Assembly: GCF_000368685.1 (NCBI RefSeq)
Contig: NZ_KB849628.1
Location: 855,697 to 919,696, forward strand
Direction of reading: 5' to 3'
Origin: Acinetobacter baylyi DSM 14961 = CIP 107474
GTDB lineage: Bacteria > Pseudomonadota > Gammaproteobacteria > Pseudomonadales > Moraxellaceae
DNA length: 64,000 nt
Shown here: in pieces, positions 59,037 to 64,000 of the stretch
Position numbering within the stretch: the stretch's first letter is position 1
Layout: each line of letters begins with the position of its first letter
Program-made: the position numbers and the translations under genes
Notes under the pieces: generated by a model
Told to the model about the DNA's origin: nothing
What the model saw: only the letters and a program-made list of their open reading frames with translations
Database searches by the model: none

Positions 59037-59642
59037 ATGATTGGTTGTTTAATTGGTGAAGTATTTGCGCTAGAAGCTCCCACTGTTCTGCTGAATGTGA
59101 ATGGTGTCGGTTATGAAATTGATACTCCATTATCTACATTTTGCCAATTACAAAAAGGTCAGCATGTTACCCTGTGGACACATCTTGTGGTACGTGAAGA
59201 TGCTCAACAATTGTATGGTTTCATCGATGCACAAGAAAAGCTGATTTTCAGAACATTACTTAAGGTAAACGGCGTTGGCCCTAAAATGGCACTCGGTATT
59301 TTATCAACACTTAGTATCGAATTATTCATCCATACCATCGAACATGATGATATTAACACCCTGATTAAAGTTCCTGGTGTAGGACGAAAAACAGCCGAAC
59401 GCTTAATGATTGAGCTGCGTGATCGCTTCAAGGCTTTGTCTGTACAAGCAACAACAGGTTCAACTGTAACATCTGCCCAAATCCAGTTTAGTTCAAACTC
59501 TCCTATTGCAGAAGCAGAAGCCGCTTTGCAATCTTTGGGTTACAAGCCGATTGAAGCGCAAAAAGCAATTGCAGCTGTCAAAGCTGACTATACAGAAGCC
59601 GCAGATTTAATTCGCGCAGCTTTAAAATCGATGATGAAGTGA
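59037..59642 (+). CDS. ruvA: Holliday-junction complex subunit RuvA
   Basis: Binds Holliday junctions as a tetramer and directs RuvB. 201 aa from ATG 59037 (a TTG three codons earlier is open). N-terminal OB-fold ([10 protein letters not shown]), two helix-hairpin-helix motifs ([13 protein letters not shown] about 77-89, and [16 protein letters not shown] about 112-127), and a C-terminal domain III (about 155-201) that contacts RuvB. Followed by ruvB after 7 bp. Confidence 0.96.
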   Translation: MIGCLIGEVFALEAPTVLLNVNGVGYEIDTPLSTFCQLQKGQHVTLWTHLVVREDAQQLYGFIDAQEKLIFRTLLKVNGVGPKMALGILSTLSIELFIHTIEHDDINTLIKVPGVGRKTAERLMIELRDRFKALSVQATTGSTVTSAQIQFSSNSPIAEAEAALQSLGYKPIEAQKAIAAVKADYTEAADLIRAALKSMMK

Positions 59643-59649
59643 GTCTATT

Positions 59650-60654
59650 ATGCATGATCGTCTAATTAGCGGAACAGAAAAGCCAGAAGATCATTTTGAT
59701 CGGGCGATTCGTCCGACCTCATTGGCAGACTACATTGGCCAGCCTGTAGTACGTGAGCAAATGGAGATCTTTATTGGTGCGGCACGTGGTCGTGGTGAAG
59801 CGCTGGATCATACGCTTATTTTTGGTCCTCCCGGTTTAGGAAAAACCACACTGGCCAACATTATTGCCAGAGAAATGGGTGGAAACCTCAAGTCAACTTC
59901 AGGCCCGGTGCTTGAGCGTGCCGGTGACCTTGCCGCCATGCTGACCAATCTTGAAGAAGGTGATGTGCTGTTTATCGACGAAATTCATCGTTTATCACCG
60001 GTCATTGAAGAAATTCTCTATCCAGCAATGGAAGATTATCAACTAGACATTATGATTGGTGAAGGTCCTGCTGCGCGTTCGATCAAACTAGATCTTCCTC
60101 CATTTACACTCGTTGCAGCCACCACGCGCGCGGGGCTATTGACTTCTCCGCTAAGAGATCGATTTGGTATTGTGCAACGTTTAGAGTTTTATTCTGTTGA
60201 AGATCTTACTCATATCGTAACCCGCTCGGCAAACTTGATGAATGTTCCTATGACTTCAACAGGTGCCGCCGAGGTTGCACGTCGCTCACGCGGTACACCA
60301 CGTATTGCAAATCGTTTATTGCGTCGGGTGCGTGATTATGCACAGGTAAAAGGAACAGGTGAAGTCACTCATGATATGGCGCAACGTGCGCTCGATATGC
60401 TCAATGTCGATAAGGATGGCCTAGACACGCTTGACCGACGCTACTTAAGCATGTTGCTTGAACGATTCGATGGCGGGCCAGCAGGTGTAGAAGCATTGGC
60501 TGCCGCGATGGCAGAAGACAGCGGAACCCTTGAAGATGTGATCGAACCATACCTCATTCAACAAGGCTATGTAATGCGTACCGCTCGTGGCCGAATTGCC
60601 ACCAATATGGCATATTTACAGTTTGGCTTGACTCCTCCTGAACCTAAAAACTAA
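59650..60654 (+). CDS. ruvB: Holliday-junction helicase RuvB
   Basis: Hexameric AAA+ motor that drives branch migration. 334 aa: [11 protein letters not shown] at the start, Walker [12 protein letters not shown] (about 59-69), Walker B FIDEIHRL, sensor 1 ATTRAG and sensor 2 [17 protein letters not shown], winged-helix C-terminal domain. Operon ruvA-ruvB; ruvC is not adjacent. Confidence 0.98.
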   Translation: MHDRLISGTEKPEDHFDRAIRPTSLADYIGQPVVREQMEIFIGAARGRGEALDHTLIFGPPGLGKTTLANIIAREMGGNLKSTSGPVLERAGDLAAMLTNLEEGDVLFIDEIHRLSPVIEEILYPAMEDYQLDIMIGEGPAARSIKLDLPPFTLVAATTRAGLLTSPLRDRFGIVQRLEFYSVEDLTHIVTRSANLMNVPMTSTGAAEVARRSRGTPRIANRLLRRVRDYAQVKGTGEVTHDMAQRALDMLNVDKDGLDTLDRRYLSMLLERFDGGPAGVEALAAAMAEDSGTLEDVIEPYLIQQGYVMRTARGRIATNMAYLQFGLTPPEPKN

Positions 60655-60731
60655 ATTTAAAGCGTTTGAAGGGCGATGATCAAAATTGAAGTGATAGCTC
60701 TTCAATCTTTAACTGAAGATACAGATGTAAA

Positions 60732-61367
60732 ATGCTAGAAGATCAAATCATTGAAAAAATTGAAAGAACATATGACCAAAAATTAAACCATTTACCGTCT
60801 ATTGAATATATACAGAGAAATATATTCATCAAAAATTTAGATTTACCACAACAACAATATCTGATGTACCTGATCAAAAAAAGAGAGGAACTATTCATCA
60901 ATATTATTTTATATGCAGATGATAGCGTCATTGAAATCAATAAGATATTTCATGAAAATTTAAAAATAAATGATATACAAAATTTCAGCATTCATTCCTT
61001 GGACTTTAATTTAACTCATGCCTCTTTATGGATTGGACTACATTTTGAAGATGACATAAATAAGTTAAGCAAAGAAGTTTTCTCCCCAACAAATCATCAA
61101 AAATTAAAATCTACGTTAGTGGCGACTTTTTTAATTCTAGTTTCAATTCTAGTCTGGTGGTTCTATTCAATCGAATTTTCTAGCATGTTTGGAATTACAT
61201 TGTTTTTGATCACTTTCTTGAGTTTTGGATATATTTGGGAAATACTAAAATCATCTTTACCCATAAATCAAAAAAAGCTGTTGCTAAAACACAAGTTTGA
61301 TATTGCAAGTTATCTTGCACAAGAGCTTCAATATTATGTTGCTGACAAATTAAAATTCGATGTCTAA
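60732..61367 (+). CDS. AT-rich orphan with two membrane helices
   Basis: 211 aa, no family recognised. Soluble, charged N-terminal part (about 1-125, rich in Ile/Asn/Lys), then two hydrophobic helices (about 127-145 and 152-172) separated by a short loop, then a basic tail. The base composition is clearly more AT-rich than ruvB and ybgC on either side, with many Ile, Asn and Lys codons, which suggests acquired DNA. It sits between ruvB and ybgC. Resembles a membrane-anchored sensor or effector in outline only. Confidence 0.6.
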   Translation: MLEDQIIEKIERTYDQKLNHLPSIEYIQRNIFIKNLDLPQQQYLMYLIKKREELFINIILYADDSVIEINKIFHENLKINDIQNFSIHSLDFNLTHASLWIGLHFEDDINKLSKEVFSPTNHQKLKSTLVATFLILVSILVWWFYSIEFSSMFGITLFLITFLSFGYIWEILKSSLPINQKKLLLKHKFDIASYLAQELQYYVADKLKFDV

Positions 61368-61383
61368 TTTTCCTGTACTCAAA

Positions 61384-61446
61384 ATGTCATGACATGTACA
61401 TGGATCATTTTGCTTAAAGTTGGGTGACTCAATCTTTTTAAAGATT
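61384..61446. promoter_or_regulatory. Palindromes upstream of the tol cluster
   Basis: A perfect 12-bp palindrome ATGTCATGACAT at 61384-61395 and a second dyad AATCTTT-TT-AAAGATT at 61431-61446, flanked by direct repeats TGACTC. Possibly an operator and weak terminator region after the orphan gene. Confidence 0.3.
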
Positions 61447-61606
61447 AAATGACTCTACTCAAAGCCAATTTCCAGATTTCAAATCTTCTAAACTTAAACT
61501 CGTAGATTGAAAACTTGTGCCATTGGACGCCTCAGATAAGCTGATAAACTTCAATGCGGTACATCTTTGGCGTTTGAGCAATTTTCTCTATTTTCCCGCA
61601 GATTTT

Positions 61607-61636
61607 TTGAGCAGCGCCAACTCAAAACACAATACT
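61607..61636 (+). promoter_or_regulatory. Candidate promoter of ybgC-tolQRA
   Basis: TTGAGC (61607-61612), 18-bp spacer, AATACT (61631-61636). It would give a short leader of about 16 nt before ybgC. Confidence 0.35.
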
Positions 61637-61658
61637 GAATCAAAAACGGAACACTCTT

Positions 61659-62066
61659 ATGGCGAATAAATTCGAATTTCAAATTCGTGTATATATTGAA
61701 GATACTGATGCCGGCGGTATTGTTTATCATGCTAACCATATTCGCTATATGGAGCGAACACGTACAGAATGGTTACGTGCATCTGGTATTGATCATTACT
61801 GGCATCAAAGAGACTATAATTTTGTCGTTCATAAAATTGCACTCAAATATATTCGCCCAATCATGATGGACGATATGATCACTGTTACAGCAAGTGTAGT
61901 TTCATGTAAAGCTTCGTCATTTGTATTGCAACAAAATATATATCGTGGTGAAATCATGCTAGCTTCTGGCGAAGTCGAATTGGCATGTTTGAACGCTGAA
62001 TTACGTCCTCGTCGTTTGCCAGATGAAATTCGTGATCTTATTCTGAAAGAATTAGAACAGGCTTAA
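61659..62066 (+). CDS. ybgC: Acyl-CoA thioesterase YbgC
   Basis: 135-aa hotdog thioesterase linked to the Tol-Pal system in most gammaproteobacteria. EDTDAGGIVYHANHIRYMERTRTEWLR carries the signature (key part DAGGIVYHANHIRYMERTR, about 14-32), with the catalytic Asp. First gene of ybgC-tolQ-tolR-tolA. Confidence 0.96.
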   Translation: MANKFEFQIRVYIEDTDAGGIVYHANHIRYMERTRTEWLRASGIDHYWHQRDYNFVVHKIALKYIRPIMMDDMITVTASVVSCKASSFVLQQNIYRGEIMLASGEVELACLNAELRPRRLPDEIRDLILKELEQA

Positions 62067-62091
62067 AAAACACACTTTGGCATTTGTAACT

Positions 62092-62790
62092 ATGGCAACA
62101 CCGATCCAATCTTCATTGCACATTTCTGATCTTATTTTACAAGCAAGTCCTGTGGTACAGGCTGTAATGTTGATCTTACTTTTAGCATCGATTTATAGTT
62201 GGTATCTGATTGCCAAGTTGCATCTGAGTTATAAAAAATCTGCCCAGCAGGATGAACATTTTCAAAAAATGTTTTGGTCTGGCGCAGAACTTAATACGCT
62301 TTATAACAATGCCCAACTCAATTCTAAACGTACTGGCTTAGAAGATATTTTCTATCATGGTTTAGGTGAGTTTTTTAAACTCAAAAAACGCCAAGCCACG
62401 TCCACTCAAACCATCGAAGGAACAGAGCGAATTTTGCGTGTGGGCCTTAGTCGTGATCAAAGTCAGCTCGAACAGGGTTTAGGCACTTTGGCCAGTATTG
62501 GTTCTGTTGCACCTTACGTCGGTTTATTTGGTACGGTATGGGGCATTATGAATGCTTTTATTGGTTTAGCTGCTGTGGATCAAGTAACGCTTGCAACTGT
62601 AGCACCAGGTATCGCGGAGGCCCTAATTGCAACAGCAATTGGTTTATTTGCCGCAATTCCTGCAGTACTCGCTTTTAACCATTTTACTTCTAAAGGTGAA
62701 GCAATCTATTCTGATCGAGCACTTTTTGCCGAAGAAATGGTTGCTTTATTACAACGTCAGTCTGTGGGTTCAACACAGGAAGATGCATAA
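62092..62790 (+). CDS. tolQ: TolQ inner-membrane motor subunit
   Basis: Proton-channel subunit of the Tol-Pal machine that holds the outer membrane during division. 232 aa from ATG 62092 (a TTG five codons earlier is open). Three membrane helices: about 20-40 and, after a cytosolic loop, about 135-160 and 170-195. VAPYVGLFGTVWGIMNAF and TVAPGIAEALIATAIGLFAAIPAV are the MotA/TolQ/ExbB core (key parts LFGTVWGIM, IAEALIATAIGLF). Overlaps tolR by one base. Confidence 0.96.
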   Translation: MATPIQSSLHISDLILQASPVVQAVMLILLLASIYSWYLIAKLHLSYKKSAQQDEHFQKMFWSGAELNTLYNNAQLNSKRTGLEDIFYHGLGEFFKLKKRQATSTQTIEGTERILRVGLSRDQSQLEQGLGTLASIGSVAPYVGLFGTVWGIMNAFIGLAAVDQVTLATVAPGIAEALIATAIGLFAAIPAVLAFNHFTSKGEAIYSDRALFAEEMVALLQRQSVGSTQEDA

Positions 62791-63236
62791 TGGCCATTCA
62801 GCGTTCTGGGCGCTTCGAGCGCATCAAAAAACCTTTAAAAAGTGACATGAATGTTGTGCCATACATTGATGTGATGCTGGTATTACTGGTCATTTTCATG
62901 GTCACTGCACCTATGATTACTAGCGGTATCAAAGTAGATTTACCTCAAGCCAACAATACCCCCATTGAATCTAAAGAACCCGCAATTGTAACACTTGGTC
63001 AAGACGGCAATATCTATCTTCAATATAAAGAACACAAAGAAGATCAAGTCACTCTTGCAGAACTCAAAACTATTTTGGGAGAAGCACAATCTCAAGCAGA
63101 TGAGAGTAACCAGAAAATAACTGTATTGGTAAATGGTGAAAAATCCAGACCTTATGGAGATGTGGTTTCACTCATGTCGAGTTTGCAAGAAGCAGGCTTG
63201 ACTCAGGTTGGTCTACTCACTGAGCCTTTAAAGTAA
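62790..63236 (+). CDS. tolR: TolR
   Basis: ExbD/TolR-type partner of TolQ. 148 aa: cytosolic start, one helix with the conserved Asp (VPYIDVMLVLLVIFMVTAPMI, about 23-43, key part YIDVMLVLLVIF), and a periplasmic domain (about 50-148). ATG overlaps the tolQ stop (ATAATG). tolA begins 3 bp after its stop. Confidence 0.96.
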   Translation: MAIQRSGRFERIKKPLKSDMNVVPYIDVMLVLLVIFMVTAPMITSGIKVDLPQANNTPIESKEPAIVTLGQDGNIYLQYKEHKEDQVTLAELKTILGEAQSQADESNQKITVLVNGEKSRPYGDVVSLMSSLQEAGLTQVGLLTEPLK

Positions 63237-63239
63237 GTT

Positions 63240-64000
63240 ATGAAGAATTTTCAGAAGCCCGCTTTTAAAGAAAAAACGATTGCGATCAGTTTTACGCTGG
63301 TTGTACATACAATTGCAATCGTAGGCTTACTTTATTTAGGATTAAGTAAACCACCCGAACCACCAAAAAAAATGACCACGGTTCTTGTAAATCCGGCTGA
63401 TATCATTACCCCTACTGAACAAGCTGATACGACCAGCACTCAAGCTGCTAAAACAATCCAATCCACACAAACTCCAGTGCCTGATGCGCCTGTTATTCCA
63501 ATGACGCCCCCAGAAGAGACTCAGGCTACCACAAATGCAGCTCTGGCAGCAGCCACAGCGGCAGCAGCAAAAACTGCTCAAATTGCAGATGCCAAACGTG
63601 AAGCAAATCTAAAAGCTAAAGCCGAGGCTGAAGCAGAGTCTAAGGCTAAAGCTGAAGAAGCAGCCAGAGCTAAACGCGAAGCGGAGTCTAAAGCTAAAGC
63701 AGATGAAGCTGCTAAAGCCAAACACGAAGCAGATGCTAAAGCAAAAGCCGAGGCTGCTGCTAAAGCCAAACGCGAAGCAGAGGCCAAAGCTAAAGCCGAG
63801 GCTACTGCTAAAGCCAAAAACGAAGCAGAGACCAAAGCTAAAGCCGAGGCTACTGCTAAAGCCAAACACGAAGCAGAGGCTAAAGCAAAAGCCGAGGCTG
63901 CTGCAAAAGCCAAACGCGAAGCAGATGCTAAAGCAAAAGCCGATGCTGCTGCTAAAGCCAAAAACGAAGCCGAGGCTAAAGCAAAAGCCGAGGCTGCTGC
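63240..64000 (+). CDS. tolA: TolA, N-terminal part (cut by window edge)
   Basis: Periplasm-spanning link between the TolQR motor and Pal. 253 residues are visible and the gene is open to the end. Short cytosolic start, membrane helix about 16-36 (ISFTLVVHTIAIVGLLYLGL) that contacts TolQR, a Thr/Pro-rich stretch to about 115, then a long Ala/Lys/Glu helix. The helix is built of 16-residue repeats. The C-terminal Pal/TolB-binding domain is outside the window. Confidence 0.95.
   Translation, partial: MKNFQKPAFKEKTIAISFTLVVHTIAIVGLLYLGLSKPPEPPKKMTTVLVNPADIITPTEQADTTSTQAAKTIQSTQTPVPDAPVIPMTPPEETQATTNAALAAATAAAAKTAQIADAKREANLKAKAEAEAESKAKAEEAARAKREAESKAKADEAAKAKHEADAKAKAEAAAKAKREAEAKAKAEATAKAKNEAETKAKAEATAKAKHEAEAKAKAEAAAKAKREADAKAKADAAAKAKNEAEAKAKAEAA
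63660..63995 (+). repeat. 48-bp tandem repeats in tolA
   Basis: Seven 48-bp units start at 63660, 63708, 63756, 63804, 63852, 63900 and 63948. Each encodes 16 residues such as AAKAKREAEAKAKAEA, and the last five are the most alike. Each unit splits into two 8-residue halves. Read backwards they give long antisense frames, which are not genes. Unit number may vary between strains. Confidence 0.9.

Noticed and set aside
61431..61446. Intrinsic terminator after the AT-rich orphan
   Set aside because: AATCTTT/AAAGATT is AT-only with a 2-base loop and no T run.
63578..63961. Long Ala/Ser-rich frames on the minus strand opposite tolA
   Set aside because: They are mirror images of the 48-bp repeat (GCT/GCA/AAA codons read backwards) and have no ribosome site or terminator.

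Overview
The window looks like chromosomal DNA of an Acinetobacter species (Moraxellaceae, Gammaproteobacteria). This rests on the moderately AT-rich sequence, the protein sequences of the housekeeping genes, the Pseudomonas-like block nadB/degP/lepA-lepB-DUF4845-rnc-era-recO-pdxJ, the pabC-mltG-tmk and ruvAB-ybgC-tolQRA clusters, and several small proteins typical of the genus. I cannot name the species. I see no prophage, insertion sequence, CRISPR array or rRNA. There is one tRNA gene (Asn, GTT).

Layout. 1-4150 (minus): a one-carbon catabolic operon purU-folD-soxB-soxD-soxA, in which a heterotetrameric sarcosine-oxidase-type enzyme sits with the two enzymes that oxidise methylene-THF and release formate; soxA runs off the left edge. 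4.3-9 kb: a small unknown gene flanked by two matching dyads, nitronate monooxygenase, dusB, a DUF1615 lipoprotein and a HAD phosphatase. 9-19.4 kb (mostly minus): proB, obgE, a twin pair of membrane-anchored beta-repeat proteins, a long-form GAPDH, a RarD-type permease, a lipocalin, uvrB and an SDR. 19.6-24.4 kb: a macro-like two-domain protein, a diguanylate cyclase with a duplicated sensor domain, a 60-aa basic protein, aspartate aminotransferase and an orphan.

24.7-34.2 kb: tRNA-Asn, then a long minus-strand block (degP, thioesterase, lepA, lepB, DUF4845, rnc, era, lipoprotein, recO, pdxJ, miaE). nadB diverges from degP. The algU-mucABC genes that lie between nadB and mucD in Pseudomonas are absent. 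36-38.6 kb: pabC-mltG-tmk. 38.7-44.2 kb: a sulfate-uptake operon (sbp, serine hydrolase, cysT, cysW, cysA, CysB-type regulator). 44.2-53.4 kb: an outer-membrane barrel, dapD, queE-queC, a cysteine-bearing periplasmic protein, a BCP peroxiredoxin, YceI, nadM, an enoyl-CoA isomerase, a nitroreductase, a NIF3/YqfO-like domain, an MFS permease and an overlooked 38-aa membrane protein.

53.5-64 kb: purL, dgt, ruvAB, an AT-rich two-TM orphan, then ybgC-tolQ-tolR-tolA, with tolA running off the right edge inside a 48-bp tandem repeat.

Most of the window is core metabolism. I found no convincing new defence or mobile system. The items most worth follow-up are the twin beta-repeat proteins, the macro-like protein, the SoxD variant without a full zinc site, the paired TTCC-N5-GGAA dyads, the hydrolase inside the sulfate operon and the unannotated 38-aa protein.
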